64,000 nucleotides of DNA from Parahoeflea alexandrii (GCF_027214025.1 NZ_JAPWHB010000001.1:682001-746000), one strand, 5' to 3'; positions 9,972-20,367 are shown, counted from the stretch's first letter. Notes: generated by a model from the sequence alone, not told the origin. Translations and numbers: made by a program.

Positions 9972-12218
9972 TCAGCTGAACTTGCCCGATCGCGGGAAGC
10001 CCTTGGGGACAAGTCGGCCGGCTTGGGCGCGGTCGGCGATCCACTCGGTCAGTTCTTCCTTCTTGCGGTTGTGCATGCGCCCGGCGCTGTCTTCCCAGGT
10101 CAGCCCGTCCTCCATCGCGAAACAACGGATGTCGGCGACACCGCCATCCTTGTAGCGCTGCAGGCGAACGCCCTTGCCGCGGCTCATCTCGGGCAATTGC
10201 TCGAGCGGGAAAATCAGCATCTTGCGGTTCTCGCCGATGACGGCGACATGGTCGCCGCTAACGGGCACGCACAGCCGCATTTCGTCGGGCAGGCTGACAT
10301 TCATGATCTGTTTGCCCTTGCGGGTGTTGGCCACAAGGTCGCTCTCGGCAACGATAAAGCCGTTGCCGACGGTGGAGGCGACGAGCAGCTTGCGCGCCGG
10401 ATCATGCACAAAGGCGGTCAGCACGGCCTGGTCGTTGTCCATGTCGACGATGATCCTGAGCGGCTCGCCATGACCGCGCCCGCCCGGCAGCTTGTCGGCG
10501 CCGAGCGTGTAGGCCTTGCCGCCGGTGGTAACGATGACCAGCTTGTCGGTGGTGTTGGCGTGGAAAGCCAGCTTCAGCTGGTCGCCGTCCTTGAACTGCA
10601 ATCCGGCATAATCGGCCATGTGGCCCTTCATGCCGCGGATCCACCCCTTCTCGGAGATCACCACGGTGATCGGTTCCTTCTCGATCATCGCCTGCTCGAT
10701 GGCTGCGAGATCGGCGACGGGTGCCTCGGCGAATTTCGTGCGGCGGGCGCCAAGCTCGGTTTCCTTGGAGAAGGTCTTGCGGACATTGCCGACTTCCCAG
10801 GCGACCGTCTGCCACTGCTTCGCATCGGAGGCGAGCAAGGCTTCGATCTCGGCCTTCTCGCTGCTCAGGCCGTCGAATTCCTTGCGGATTTCCAGCTCTT
10901 CCAGCTTGCGCAAGGAGCGCAGCCGCATGTTGAGGATGGCTTCGGCCTGGATATCTGTCAGCTCGAAGGTCTTCATCAGTTCGAGCTTGGGCTCATCCTC
11001 CTCGCGGATGATGCGGATCACCTCGTCGAGATTGAGATAGGCGATCAGAAAGCCCGACAGCAGCTCCAGACGCCGCTCGATCGCCGCCAGCCGGTGACGC
11101 GAACGGCGCTGCAGCACCTCGCGGCGATGCGCCAGCCATTCGGTCAGAACCTCGGCGAGGTTCATCACCTTCGGCACCTTGCCCATCGACAGCACATTGA
11201 GGTTGAGCGGGATGCGGTTTTCGAGATCTGACAGCCGGAACAGCGATTCCATCAACAGGTTCGGATCCACCGTGCGGCTCTTGGGGATCAGCACCAGGCG
11301 GACGTCTTCGGCGGATTCGTCGCGGATATCATCGAGCAGCGGCAGCCTGCGGGCGATCAGCAGTTCGGCGATCTTCTCGATCAGCCGCGACTTCTGCACC
11401 TGGTAGGGCATCTCGGTGACGACGATCTGGTAGCCGCCGCGGCCGGTGTCCTCGACCTCCCACTTGGCGCGGACCCGGAAACCGCCGCGACCGGTCTGGT
11501 AGGCCTCGAGAATGGATTCGCGGCTGTCGATGACCACGCCGCCGGTCGGGAAATCCGGTCCCTCGACATATTGCAGCAGATCCTCGACCGTGGCGTCGGG
11601 CTTGCGGATGAGCGCGAGCGCCGCATCGCAGAGCTCGGCGGCGTTGTGCGGCGGGATCGAGGTCGCCATGCCGACGGCAATGCCGGTGGCGCCATTGGCA
11701 AGCAGGTTCGGGAACGCGCCGGGAAGCACCACCGGCTCGCTGTTTTCCTCGTCATAGGTGTCGCGGAAATCGACAGCGTCCTCGTTAATGCCCTCGATCA
11801 GCAGTTCGGCGACCGCGGTCATCTTCGATTCGGTGTAGCGCATGGCGGCGGCGCTATCGCCGTCGATGTTGCCGAAATTGCCCTGGCCGTTGGCGAGCGG
11901 ATAACGCACGGCGAAATCCTGCGCCAGTCGCACCAGCGCATCATAGATCGACTGGTCGCCGTGCGGATGGAAGTTACCCATCACCTCACCGACGATCTTG
12001 GCGGACTTCTTGAAAGAACCGTTCGACCGCAGCCCCATCTCGCTCATGGCGTAGACGATCCGCCGGTGCACCGGCTTCATCCCGTCGCGCACATCGGGCA
12101 GCGCCCGGTGCATGATGGTCGACAGCGCATAGGCCAGATAGCGCTCCTCGAGCGCCTTTTTCAGGTCAACGGCTTGAATGTGGTCGCCCCCACCGGGCGG
12201 AAGCAGGCTTTTTCCCAT
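9972..12218 (-). CDS. parC: DNA topoisomerase IV subunit A
   Basis: A 748-residue type II topoisomerase subunit that cuts and rejoins DNA and, with ParE, unlinks daughter chromosomes. The catalytic tyrosine lies in [11 protein letters not shown]. The quinolone-resistance region reads [15 protein letters not shown], with Ser and Asp at the usual contact positions and therefore wild-type in appearance. The C-terminal third forms degenerate GyrA-type beta-pinwheel repeats. Length fits ParC rather than GyrA, which is longer in this group and has GQGNFGSIDGD with the GyrA box; this protein has [11 protein letters not shown]. parE is not in the window. Confidence 0.93.
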   Translation of the reverse strand: MGKSLLPPGGGDHIQAVDLKKALEERYLAYALSTIMHRALPDVRDGMKPVHRRIVYAMSEMGLRSNGSFKKSAKIVGEVMGNFHPHGDQSIYDALVRLAQDFAVRYPLANGQGNFGNIDGDSAAAMRYTESKMTAVAELLIEGINEDAVDFRDTYDEENSEPVVLPGAFPNLLANGATGIAVGMATSIPPHNAAELCDAALALIRKPDATVEDLLQYVEGPDFPTGGVVIDSRESILEAYQTGRGGFRVRAKWEVEDTGRGGYQIVVTEMPYQVQKSRLIEKIAELLIARRLPLLDDIRDESAEDVRLVLIPKSRTVDPNLLMESLFRLSDLENRIPLNLNVLSMGKVPKVMNLAEVLTEWLAHRREVLQRRSRHRLAAIERRLELLSGFLIAYLNLDEVIRIIREEDEPKLELMKTFELTDIQAEAILNMRLRSLRKLEELEIRKEFDGLSSEKAEIEALLASDAKQWQTVAWEVGNVRKTFSKETELGARRTKFAEAPVADLAAIEQAMIEKEPITVVISEKGWIRGMKGHMADYAGLQFKDGDQLKLAFHANTTDKLVIVTTGGKAYTLGADKLPGGRGHGEPLRIIVDMDNDQAVLTAFVHDPARKLLVASTVGNGFIVAESDLVANTRKGKQIMNVSLPDEMRLCVPVSGDHVAVIGENRKMLIFPLEQLPEMSRGKGVRLQRYKDGGVADIRCFAMEDGLTWEDSAGRMHNRKKEELTEWIADRAQAGRLVPKGFPRSGKFS

Positions 12219-12417
12219 GGGGTGGGGTTAAAGGAAGCACTGATTCGGGGCAAGGGGCAGGCCGCAACAGCGGGCCTTGCACAAATTTTGCCGCTGGCCT
12301 CACCCGCACCACAAAGCTGTGGCCGATGACAGGACCGGCGCCGCCCTGTACAATGTCCGGCGCGCGCACCAGATCAGGATGCCTGCCAAGCCGCATCGCC
12401 AGCAGAAGGAAGCCCCG

Positions 12418-13641
12418 ATGACGATCCAGTTCAGTTCAATGCGCCTGCTTTCCGCGTCCGCACTCGTGGCGGCGCTTTCGGGACTCGCGACACCGGCCAT
12501 GGCGCTTGATGCGGATGATTTTGCCACCAGGCTGTCCGCCATGACCAGCCAGACCGGCACCAGGCTGAGTTTTGCGGCGGTCGAACCGGAGGGCAGCACG
12601 ATCGTGCTCAGGTCGGTGCGCGTGGATTCTCCCGGCCAACCCTCCTTCACTCTGGGCGACGTCACCTTCAAGGGCGTCGAGGAAGAGGACGACGGCAGCT
12701 ACTTTGTCAACGAGGCGGTGTTTGCCGATATCGAGACATCGGAGGGGGAGAACACGGTCTCCATCGACGGGTTGGAGATAAGCGGCCTGACGGTTCCCGT
12801 CGATGGCGCTGCCGGCGGGCTCGACAGCATGCTTTGGTACGAGGGCTTGTCGACCGGCGAGATCAGCGTCGAGAACAAAGGCGTCACCGTGTTCTCGATG
12901 GCGGGCCTCGACCTCGATGTCAAACGGGCCGAGGATGCGTCACAGGTCAAGGTCACGATGACCGGATCGGACCTGGAGATCGATCTGAGCAAGGTCGACG
13001 ACCCGAAGGCTAAGGATGCCTTGAAGCAGCTTGGCTACGAGACCGTGACGGGCGACCTGAAGCTCGATGGGTCCTGGGACAGTCAGTCCGGGATCATCAA
13101 TCTCGAGGAATACTCGCTTGCCCTGGACGACGTCGGGCGGCTGGCCCTTTCGCTTGAAATCTCCGGCTACACTGCCGAATTCATCAAATCGATGCAGCAG
13201 GCACAGAGCGCGGCGGCAGCCAATCCCGACCCGCAGGCGGCTCAGCAGGCCATGGGATTTGCGATGCTCGGGATGCTGCAGCAACTCAGCTTCAAGTCCG
13301 CCTCGCTGCGTTTCGACGACGCTTCGGTCACCGAACGGGCGCTGGAATTTGCGGGCAAGAAACAGGGCGTCACCGGCGAGCAGATGCGCCAGGCGGTGAA
13401 GTTCATGATGCCGCTGGCGCTGGGACAACTGGGCATTCCGGCCCTGCAGCAGCAGATTTCGGCTGCGGCAAGCGTCTATCTCGATAATCCGCAGAACATC
13501 ACGATCACGGCCACGCCCGCCGAGCCGGTCGCCGTGCCGGTGATCATGGGCGCCGGCATGGGCGATCCGCGCACGCTGGTCGACCTGCTCAACGTGCAGG
13601 TCAGCGCCAACAAGCCGGTCGAGATCTGCTGCAAGCAGTAG
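12418..13641 (+). CDS. Exported protein of unknown function
   Basis: A 407-residue protein with a clear signal peptide (residues 1-31, cleavage likely after PAMA). The body alternates short beta-like strands (TIVLRSVRVDS, TFTLGDVTF-type, NTVSIDGLEISGL) with an Ala/Gln-rich helical insert near 260-285 and ends VEICCKQ, with adjacent cysteines. The layout is reminiscent of periplasmic DUF945- or AsmA-like lipid-handling proteins, but I cannot assign it. The start is set by AGAAGGA 8 bases before the ATG; the longer frame has no signal peptide at its N-terminus. It is divergent from parC. Confidence 0.8.
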   Translation: MTIQFSSMRLLSASALVAALSGLATPAMALDADDFATRLSAMTSQTGTRLSFAAVEPEGSTIVLRSVRVDSPGQPSFTLGDVTFKGVEEEDDGSYFVNEAVFADIETSEGENTVSIDGLEISGLTVPVDGAAGGLDSMLWYEGLSTGEISVENKGVTVFSMAGLDLDVKRAEDASQVKVTMTGSDLEIDLSKVDDPKAKDALKQLGYETVTGDLKLDGSWDSQSGIINLEEYSLALDDVGRLALSLEISGYTAEFIKSMQQAQSAAAANPDPQAAQQAMGFAMLGMLQQLSFKSASLRFDDASVTERALEFAGKKQGVTGEQMRQAVKFMMPLALGQLGIPALQQQISAAASVYLDNPQNITITATPAEPVAVPVIMGAGMGDPRTLVDLLNVQVSANKPVEICCKQ

Positions 13642-13832
13642 CGATGGCTGCCGCCCGGGAACGGTCGGATCAAGGGAGCTTGGCGGCGGATCGTCACGGC
13701 CGATGCGATTGGCCGGTCATTCGGGTTGCTTGTTGACCGCCTGGGGCGCAGGGTGATTCTTGAACGCTCAGCGAATTGCTGCCCGATCCGGAGCGCCATT
13801 CGCACACCTCTCACCCGCACTGGACCCGCTAC

Positions 13833-13988
13833 ATGATCCGTTTCAAGGCCAACGCGCCGGCTGAAAAGCCTGCGCCCGCATCCGCCGCCAAAGCCGAAAA
13901 GCCCGCCGGCAAGACCAAGGCGGGCAAATCGGCTCCGAAGGAGGACCTGCTCGATCTCGGCCAGGACGCGCCGGACGCCAAGGACTGA
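13833..13988 (+). CDS. Small Ala/Lys/Pro-rich disordered protein
   Basis: A 51-residue protein beginning MIRFKANAPAEK, with a low-complexity Ala/Lys/Pro middle and an acidic tail containing KEDLLDLG. I recall similar short genes in rhizobial genomes annotated as hypothetical. It is almost surely intrinsically disordered and cytoplasmic. The in-frame ATG at 13833 is preferred over the one at 13776, whose extra residues are not protein-like. It ends just before a bidirectional terminator. Function unknown. Confidence 0.6.
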   Translation: MIRFKANAPAEKPAPASAAKAEKPAGKTKAGKSAPKEDLLDLGQDAPDAKD

Positions 13989-14020
13989 GCGGGAATATCC
14001 CGAGACATATCCAGCGCAAG

Positions 14021-14057
14021 AAAAAGCCCGGGAACCAGATGGTTGCCCGGGCTTCTT
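14021..14057. terminator. Bidirectional intrinsic terminator
   Basis: An AAGCCCGGGAACC / GGTTGCCCGGGCTT stem with an AGAT loop is preceded by an A-run and followed by CTTCTT. It can stop the 51-residue gene on the plus strand and aspS on the minus strand. Confidence 0.8.
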
Positions 14058-14080
14058 GATAATTTGAGTCGGCTAGCTGC

Positions 14081-15868
14081 CTACTCGGCCTTTGCCGGAA
14101 TGGCGCGCAGCGACAGTTCGCGCATCTGCGCCGGCGACGCCGGGCTCGGAGCGCCCATCAGCAGGTCCTGGGCCTGCTGGTTCATCGGGAACAACGCCAC
14201 TTCGCGCAGGTTCTTGGCGCCGACGATGAGCATAATCACCCGGTCGACGCCGGCCGCCATGCCGCCATGCGGCGGTGCGCCATACTGGAAGGCGCGGTAG
14301 AGACCGCCGAAACGCTCCTCGACATCGGCCTGGCTCAGTCCGACCTTCTCGAAGGCCTTGACCATGAGCTCGGGCGACTGGTTCCGGATCGAGCCGGAGG
14401 CGATTTCGAAGCCGTTGCAGACCAAGTCGTACTGGTAGGCCTTCAGCGTCAGCGGATCCTGGGTTTCCAGCGCTTCCATGCCGCCCTGCGGCATCGAGAA
14501 CGGGTTGTGGGCGAACTCGACCTTCTTGGCGTCTTCGTCCCATTCGTAGAACGGGAAATCGACGATCCAGCACAGCTCGAAGCGGTCCTGGTCAACGAGG
14601 TTCAGCTCCTCACCGGCACGGGTGCGGGCGTCGCCGGCGAACTTGGCGAACTTGGCCGGATCGCCGGCGGCGAAGAAGCAGGCATCGCCATCGTCAAGAC
14701 CCATCTGCACGCGGATCGCCTCGGTGCGTTCCGGACCAATGTTCTTGGCGATCGGGCCGGCGCCTTCCAGATTGTCGCCTTCCTTGCGCCAGAAGATGTA
14801 GCCGAGACCCGGCTGGCCCTGCCCCTGCGCCCAGGAATTCATCCGGTCGCAGAAGGCGCGGGAGCCGCCGGTCTTGGCCGGGATCGCCCAGACCTCGACC
14901 TTCGGGTTGTTGGCGATCATGCCGGCGAAGACCTTGAAGCCGGAACCGGCGAAGTGTTCGGTCACCGACTGCATCTCGATCGGGTTGCGCAGGTCGGGTT
15001 TGTCGGAGCCGTATTTGCGCACCGCCTCGTCATAGGGAATGCGGCGGAATTTCTGCGTCACCGGCTTGCCTTCGGCAAATTCCTCGAAGACGCCGCGCAT
15101 CACCGGCTCCATCGTGTCCCAGACGTCTTCCTGGGTGACGAAGCTCATTTCGAGGTCGAGCTGGTAGAATTCGCCCGGCAGCCGGTCGGCGCGCGGGTCC
15201 TCGTCGCGGAAGCACGGCGCGATCTGGAAGTAGCGGTCGAAACCGGCGACCATCAACAGCTGCTTGTACTGCTGCGGCGCCTGCGGCAGCGCGTAGAACT
15301 GGCCGGGATGGATGCGGGAGGGCACCAGGAAGTCGCGCGCGCCCTCGGGCGACGAGGCCGTCAGGATCGGCGTCGCGTACTCGGCGAAACCGATCTCGGT
15401 CATGCGGCGGCGCATGTCGGCGATCACCTTGGTGCGGGTGACGATGTTCCGGTGCAGCGTCTCGCGGCGCAGATCGAGGAAGCGGTATTTCAGGCGCACG
15501 TCTTCGGGATAATCCGGCTCGCCGAACACCGGCAGCGGCAATTCCTTGGCCGCCGACAGGATTTCGATTTCCTGGGCGAACACCTCGATCTCGCCGGTGC
15601 CGAGATTGGGATTGATGGTTTCGGCTGTGCGTTCCTTGACGAGGCCGTCGACGCGGATCACCCATTCGCCGCGAACGGTTTCAGCCGCCTTGAAGGCGGG
15701 CGAATCCGGATCGGCGACGATCTGGGTCAGGCCATAATGGTCGCGCAGGTCGATGAACAGCAGGCCGCCATGGTCGCGTACGCGGTGCACCCAGCCCGAA
15801 AGCCTGACGGTGGCGCCTGCATCGCTCTTGCGGAGCGCGGCGCAGGTGTGGGAACGGTAGCGATGCAT
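14081..15868 (-). CDS. aspS: Aspartyl-tRNA synthetase
   Basis: A 595-residue class IIb synthetase of bacterial type. The anticodon-binding OB fold occupies about residues 15-105 ([23 protein letters not shown] begins it), followed by the catalytic core interrupted by a GAD insertion at about 300-410. Motif 3 reads [16 protein letters not shown] near the C-terminus. The ATG at 15868 ([12 protein letters not shown]) has GAGGAT upstream, so the longer frame to 15967 is rejected. Many alphaproteobacteria use a non-discriminating form that also makes Asp-tRNA-Asn; this cannot be decided here. Confidence 0.95.
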   Translation of the reverse strand: MHRYRSHTCAALRKSDAGATVRLSGWVHRVRDHGGLLFIDLRDHYGLTQIVADPDSPAFKAAETVRGEWVIRVDGLVKERTAETINPNLGTGEIEVFAQEIEILSAAKELPLPVFGEPDYPEDVRLKYRFLDLRRETLHRNIVTRTKVIADMRRRMTEIGFAEYATPILTASSPEGARDFLVPSRIHPGQFYALPQAPQQYKQLLMVAGFDRYFQIAPCFRDEDPRADRLPGEFYQLDLEMSFVTQEDVWDTMEPVMRGVFEEFAEGKPVTQKFRRIPYDEAVRKYGSDKPDLRNPIEMQSVTEHFAGSGFKVFAGMIANNPKVEVWAIPAKTGGSRAFCDRMNSWAQGQGQPGLGYIFWRKEGDNLEGAGPIAKNIGPERTEAIRVQMGLDDGDACFFAAGDPAKFAKFAGDARTRAGEELNLVDQDRFELCWIVDFPFYEWDEDAKKVEFAHNPFSMPQGGMEALETQDPLTLKAYQYDLVCNGFEIASGSIRNQSPELMVKAFEKVGLSQADVEERFGGLYRAFQYGAPPHGGMAAGVDRVIMLIVGAKNLREVALFPMNQQAQDLLMGAPSPASPAQMRELSLRAIPAKAE

Positions 15869-16089
15869 GGCATATCCTCGGTGGCTGGAAACGGTGGCTC
15901 GGCAGGGTGCGAAACAAACGCACATCGCCGCCTCGGCGCACGGTAAAAATCGCGCGGAAAAGCGCATGACCCACCCGGTTTGTCAAGGTGAAACGGCGCA
16001 ATCGGGCTGTGCATTGGCGGGATTTCATCACGACGGCCAGACAAATTCGATGTAGGACTTGCGTTCGTGTTTCTCGCATCCGGCATGTC

Positions 16090-17373
16090 ATGCATTCGCT
16101 TCGTCCCCTGATCCCGCTCCTGACCACCGCCGGCGTCCTGCTGGCGGGCAACGGGTTGCAGGGCACGCTGATCTCGCTGCGCGGCTCGGTCGAGGGGTTT
16201 TCGCCCACCGTCATCGGGCTTTCGGGGGCAGGTTATTACCTCGGGTTCATCATCGGCTGCTGGATGACGCCCTGGCTGCTCAGGACGTCCGGCCACATCC
16301 GCGCCTTTGCCGCCATGGCGGCGGTCGCCGCCTGCGCCTCGCTTGCCATGGTGATGGTGATCGACCCGTTCTTCTGGTTCCTGATGCGGCTGGTTACGGG
16401 CGTCTGCTTTGCCTCACTGTTCGCCAATGTCGAAAGCTGGATCAATGCGCAGACCACCAACACCAACAGGGCCAGAACACTGGCGATCTACCGGTTTGTC
16501 GATCTGGGCGCAGTGACCCTGTCGCAATACATGCTGCCGGTGTTCGGAATCGGCGGCTTCGAGATCTTCGCGGTGATGACCATGCTGATCATCCTGTCGA
16601 TCGTGCCGGTGTCGCTCGCCGACCGCTCCAATCCGGAGGCGCCCGCTCCGTTCTCCTTCAGCCCGAAACGATTGTGGCTGGTCTCGCCGCTGGCCTCGGC
16701 AGGCGCCATCACCGTCGGGCTCACCACGGCCTCGTTCCGGGCGGTGGGGCCGCTTTATGCCGAAAGCCTCGGCTTGGGTGTCTCCGACATCGCCTCTTTC
16801 ATGAGCGCCGGGATCATCGGCGGCATCGTGTTGCAATATCCGCTCGGCTATCTCTCAGACAGCATCGGCCGCCGCTCGGTGCTGCTGCTGGCGACCACCG
16901 GCTCCACCCTGTGCGGGCTTTTCATGGTGCTGTTCGCAGGCAGCGGTGTCGGCCTCAATCTGATCGGCATCTTCCTGTGGGGCGCCTTCACCCTGCCGCT
17001 CTACTCGCTCTCGGCGGCGCACGCCAACGACAAGGCCGAGCCCGGCGAGTATGTGCAGATTGCGTCGGGACTGATGTTCTTCTGGGCCATCGGCGCGTCG
17101 ATCGGGCCGCTTTTGTCGGCCGTGCTGGTCGACTGGTTCGGCGCATCGGCGTTCTTCAGCTTCATCTGTGCCATGCACGGTGCCTTCGTGCTCTACACCC
17201 TGGTGCGGATCATGCGGGGGTCCCCGGATGAACCCGAACGCGGCCGGTTTGCCGGATTGCTGCGCACATCGCCGGTTTTTGCCCGCATGGCGGCGCAGTC
17301 GGTCAACCGCCACATCGAGCCCGGCGCGAAAGACGCCTCCGGGGGAGAAGACAAACCGGAAAAATCCCGCTAA
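16090..17373 (+). CDS. MFS transporter (YcaD-like)
   Basis: A 427-residue major facilitator with about 12 membrane spans. The layout resembles the YcaD subgroup: a short N-terminus (MHSLRPLIPLLTTAG), a signature loop near YPLGYLSDSIGRRSVLLL, and a polar C-terminal tail. The substrate is unknown; drug or metabolite export is usual for the group. It is immediately followed by rnd (the stop codon abuts its first possible start), so the two are likely cotranscribed. Confidence 0.85.
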   Translation: MHSLRPLIPLLTTAGVLLAGNGLQGTLISLRGSVEGFSPTVIGLSGAGYYLGFIIGCWMTPWLLRTSGHIRAFAAMAAVAACASLAMVMVIDPFFWFLMRLVTGVCFASLFANVESWINAQTTNTNRARTLAIYRFVDLGAVTLSQYMLPVFGIGGFEIFAVMTMLIILSIVPVSLADRSNPEAPAPFSFSPKRLWLVSPLASAGAITVGLTTASFRAVGPLYAESLGLGVSDIASFMSAGIIGGIVLQYPLGYLSDSIGRRSVLLLATTGSTLCGLFMVLFAGSGVGLNLIGIFLWGAFTLPLYSLSAAHANDKAEPGEYVQIASGLMFFWAIGASIGPLLSAVLVDWFGASAFFSFICAMHGAFVLYTLVRIMRGSPDEPERGRFAGLLRTSPVFARMAAQSVNRHIEPGAKDASGGEDKPEKSR

Positions 17374-18534
17374 ATGCCAAGCATGGACATGATTACAACG
17401 ACCGAGGCGCTTGCCGCCTTCTGCGCCCGCCTCGCCAAACACGACTTCGTCACCGTTGACACCGAGTTCCTGCGTGAGACCACCTACTGGCCCGAACTAT
17501 GCCTGATCCAGATGGCCGGTCCGGACGACGAAGGCATTGTCGATCCGATGGCCAAAGGACTTGATCTTAAACCGTTTTTCGAGCTGATGGGAGACCCCTC
17601 GGTGATCAAGGTGTTCCATGCGGCACGCCAGGACATCGAAATCGTGGTCAAGCTCGGCGACCTGGTTCCGCATCCGATCTTCGACACGCAAGTCGCGGCG
17701 ATGGTCTGCGGATTCGGCGAATCGATTTCCTATGACCAGCTGGTCTCGCGGATTACGGGTGCTGCGATCGACAAGTCCTCGCGCTTCACCGACTGGAGCC
17801 GACGGCCGCTAAGCGACAAGCAGCTCGATTACGCGCTCGCCGACGTGACCCATCTGCGCGACGTCTACCTGGAGCTGGTCTCACGTCTTGAAGCAGAAGG
17901 CCGGGGCGACTGGGTGGCCGACGAGATGGCCGTGCTGGAAGCGCGCTCGACCTACGAAATTGAACCCTCGGACGCCTGGAAGCGGCTGAAGATGCGGGTG
18001 AAGAAACCAGCCGAGCTCTGCGTGCTGCAGCATGTGGCTGCCTGGCGGGAGCGCGAGGCGAAATCGCGCAACGTACCGCGCGGCCGGGTGATCAAGGATG
18101 ACGCGATCTACGAGATCGCCCAGCAGCAGCCCCGGGATGCCGAAGCGCTGTCGCGGCTCAGGACAATCCCGCGCGGATGGGAACGCTCGCAGCAGGGCGC
18201 CACGCTGGTCGAGATCGTCAACGAGGCGCTCGAGACGCCGAAGGAGGCGATGCCGCGCCTGCCCCGCCAGAAGCAGACGCCCGAGGGCGCGCAGGCCTCG
18301 ATCGAGCTGTTGCGCGTGCTCCTGAAGCTGACGGTGGAAAAAGAAAACGTCGCAGCCAAGATCATCGCCAACGCGGATGACCTTGAAGCCATCGCGGTGG
18401 ACGGCGAGGATGCGGATGTGCCTGCGCTCAAGGGCTGGCGCCGCGAGTTGTTCGGCGAACGGGCGCTCAAGCTGATCCGCGGCGAACTGGCGCTGAGGTT
18501 TGCCAACAAGAAGGTCGAGGCAGTGGAGCTGTAG
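17374..18534 (+). CDS. rnd: Ribonuclease D
   Basis: A 386-residue 3'-5' exoribonuclease involved in tRNA 3'-end trimming. The DEDDy catalytic acids are visible: VDTEFLRE (Exo I), HAARQDIEI (Exo II) and YALADVTHL (Exo III, with its Tyr). An HRDC nucleic-acid-binding domain follows at about 205-285. Start codons at 17374, 17383 and 17389 are all possible; the first abuts the stop of the MFS gene, which suggests translational coupling. Confidence 0.93.
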   Translation: MPSMDMITTTEALAAFCARLAKHDFVTVDTEFLRETTYWPELCLIQMAGPDDEGIVDPMAKGLDLKPFFELMGDPSVIKVFHAARQDIEIVVKLGDLVPHPIFDTQVAAMVCGFGESISYDQLVSRITGAAIDKSSRFTDWSRRPLSDKQLDYALADVTHLRDVYLELVSRLEAEGRGDWVADEMAVLEARSTYEIEPSDAWKRLKMRVKKPAELCVLQHVAAWREREAKSRNVPRGRVIKDDAIYEIAQQQPRDAEALSRLRTIPRGWERSQQGATLVEIVNEALETPKEAMPRLPRQKQTPEGAQASIELLRVLLKLTVEKENVAAKIIANADDLEAIAVDGEDADVPALKGWRRELFGERALKLIRGELALRFANKKVEAVEL

Positions 18535-18745
18535 GCGACCACTTGTCATCCGTGACCATCCCGGAAGTCGGGTGCGGCTGGGACGCTGTTAGTTGAGCGT
18601 CCTCGTGTGGTGGCGCGCGCGCTGAGGCGATACGCCCGGCCCCTTCCCCCCAGACTTGGCAGAAACAACACGATTGCCGCGAGGCCGATCGCCTTGGCGA
18701 TCGACTTTGGTTTCCCCGAAGCCCGCCAAACCAGGCATCTCTAGT

Positions 18746-18845
18746 GCAATTCCAGCGAAAGTGGGAACCAGTTTCGCGTCCGGAATTGCGTGAAAACAAT
18801 AAGATGGAGCATTTTTCGGTGACTCCGTTTTCACCGGAAATGCTC
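18746..18845. repeat. Rhizobial-type palindromic intergenic repeat
   Basis: Two consecutive hairpins. The first pairs GCAATTCC (18746-18753) with GGAATTGC (18782-18789). The second pairs GAGCATTT (18807-18814) with the end of GGAAATGCTC (18836-18845). The wording, with GTTTCGCGTCCGGAATTGCG and GAGCATTT, matches a mosaic repeat I recall as frequent between genes in Rhizobiaceae. The rest of 18535-18953 holds no credible gene. Confidence 0.65.
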
Positions 18846-18911
18846 TCCCCCCCGAAGAGCCCCCCTCCCAAATGGCGCAGCGAAGCCCCATCTTCATCCG
18901 GGCTTGACGAC

Positions 18912-18929
18912 ATACCAACCGGTTGGTAT
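18912..18929. promoter_or_regulatory. Perfect palindromic operator before the TetR gene
   Basis: ATACCAACCGGTTGGTAT is a perfect 18-bp palindrome whose right end lies 24 bases before the TetR start codon. Size and position fit an operator for autorepression by the TetR protein and control of the genes behind it. Binding is inferred. Confidence 0.65.
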
Positions 18930-18953
18930 TTTAACTTCAGAAAAGGGTCCCAT

Positions 18954-19574
18954 ATGCAAGCTCGCCCCTCCCAAGCCAGAGAGAAACTGCTGACCTCCGC
19001 CCTGTCGGTGATCAGGACCAAGGGTTTTTCGGCCACAAGCGTGGATGAGCTGTGCGCCAATGCCGGAGTTACCAAGGGCGCTTTCTTCCACCATTTTCCG
19101 AGCAAGGAAGCCCTCGGGGTCGCCGCGGCCGACTACTGGTCCGAATTCACCGGCGCGCTGTTTGCCTCGGCCCCGTATCATGATCTCGCCGACCCGCTCG
19201 ACCGGGTGCTGGCCTATATCGAATTCCGCCGCCAGCTGCTGGCCGGAGAACTTCCCGATTACACGTGTCTCGTCGGCACCATGGTACAGGAGACCTACCT
19301 CACCGCCCCTGCGATCCGCGACGCCTGCCATGCCTCGATCGAAGGACATGCGCTGACGCTGGCGCCCGACATCCAGGCGGCGATGGATGCGCGCGGCATG
19401 CGCGACGTTGGCTGGACCGCAGAAAGCCTGGCGCTGCATACCCAGGTGGTGCTGCAGGGCGCCTTCATTCTCGCCAAGGCGAAGGATTCGGTCTCGGTTG
19501 CCATCGACAGCATCAACCATCTCACGCGTTATGTGACGTTGCTGTTTTCAAGGCCACAGGAGGAAGCCCGATGA
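18954..19574 (+). CDS. TetR/AcrR family transcriptional regulator
   Basis: A 206-residue repressor. The helix-turn-helix lies at about residues 10-55 (GFSATSVDELCANAGVTKGA, then FFHHFPSKEAL). The C-terminal ligand and dimer domain contains VQETYLTAPAIRDAC, seen in AcrR-type members. The ATG at 18954 follows AAGGG; the longer frame runs back through the intergenic repeat and is rejected. It overlaps the next gene by 4 bases (ATGA), so it is the first gene of an operon of VOC-type proteins. The inducer is unknown. Confidence 0.9.
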   Translation: MQARPSQAREKLLTSALSVIRTKGFSATSVDELCANAGVTKGAFFHHFPSKEALGVAAADYWSEFTGALFASAPYHDLADPLDRVLAYIEFRRQLLAGELPDYTCLVGTMVQETYLTAPAIRDACHASIEGHALTLAPDIQAAMDARGMRDVGWTAESLALHTQVVLQGAFILAKAKDSVSVAIDSINHLTRYVTLLFSRPQEEAR

Positions 19575-19996
19575 CCAACCCATCCGATTACAAGCGCCTG
19601 ATGCGGGGCGTGATCCCCTACGCCACCGTCGAAGGCGTCGACAAGGCGATCGAATTCTACACCCGTGCCTTCGGCGCGGTGCTCATGGGCCAGATCGTCC
19701 GCAGCGACGACGGACGTGTGCTCAATGCCAGCATCGCGATCAATGACGGGATCGTGATGCTGATGGACCCCTTCCCCGAACACGGCAGCAACCCATCATC
19801 GGGCAGCAATTTCCTGCTGCAACTGATCATCGCCGACGGCGACATGTGGTGGAACCGGGCCGTGGAGGCCGGCTGTGAGGTGGTGTCACCGTTCAAGCTC
19901 GAATTCTGGGGCGACCGCTTCGGCCGCGTCCGCGACCCGTTCGGGCTGGAGTGGGCCTTCAACGAACCAGCCATCGAAAAGCAGCAGGCCGGGTGA
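19571..19996 (+). CDS. VOC family protein (PhnB/glyoxalase-like)
   Basis: A 141-residue vicinal-oxygen-chelate protein of the PhnB type: VIPYATVEGVDKAIEFYTRA at the start, then MLMDPFPEHG and DRFGRVRDPFGLEWAF. The paired beta-alpha-beta modules are intact. PhnB-type VOC proteins have varied or unknown activities, from glyoxalase to antibiotic binding. Its ATG overlaps the TetR stop (ATGA), so translation is coupled and regulation by that TetR is expected. Confidence 0.87.
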   Translation: MTNPSDYKRLMRGVIPYATVEGVDKAIEFYTRAFGAVLMGQIVRSDDGRVLNASIAINDGIVMLMDPFPEHGSNPSSGSNFLLQLIIADGDMWWNRAVEAGCEVVSPFKLEFWGDRFGRVRDPFGLEWAFNEPAIEKQQAG

Positions 19997-20113
19997 GAGC
20001 CTGGCGAGAAGTTTAACAGGGCCCAGACGGCCTCAGGTTACCCGTCGCACCGCGCCGCAAAACACGCCTGGGGCCGACACAACCAAGACAACGGACAACC
20101 AAAGAAAACGGCA

Positions 20114-20344
20114 ATGAGCTTTCAAGCCTATCTCGACACCATCAAGGCACGCACGGGCAAGACGCCTGACGATTTCCGCCAGCTTGCCGAAGAGCGCGGA
20201 CTGCTGGAGAGCGGCAAGGTCGCAAAGGGCGTCAAGGCGGGCGACGTGGTTGCCTGGCTCAAGGACGACTTCGACCTCGGCCGGGGCCACGCGATGGCAA
20301 TCTGGGCGCTGTTTTCCAACATCAAGCAGATGCCGGAAAAATAG
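20114..20344 (+). CDS. DUF4287 domain-containing protein
   Basis: A 76-residue protein matching DUF4287 over its whole length: MSFQAYLDTIKARTGKTPDD, then GVKAGDVVAWLKDDFDLGRGH and AMAIWALF. It resembles the N-terminal half of larger proteins annotated DUF4287/DUF5655. It lies 117 bases after the first VOC gene and 23 before the next one, on the same strand. Function unknown. Confidence 0.85.
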   Translation: MSFQAYLDTIKARTGKTPDDFRQLAEERGLLESGKVAKGVKAGDVVAWLKDDFDLGRGHAMAIWALFSNIKQMPEK

Positions 20345-20367
20345 CGGCATCGAATGGGAGAACCTCA

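Noticed and set aside
9855-11231. Long open frame on the plus strand opposite parC
   Set aside because: Shadow of the parC reading frame in GC-rich DNA; no domain and no ribosome site.
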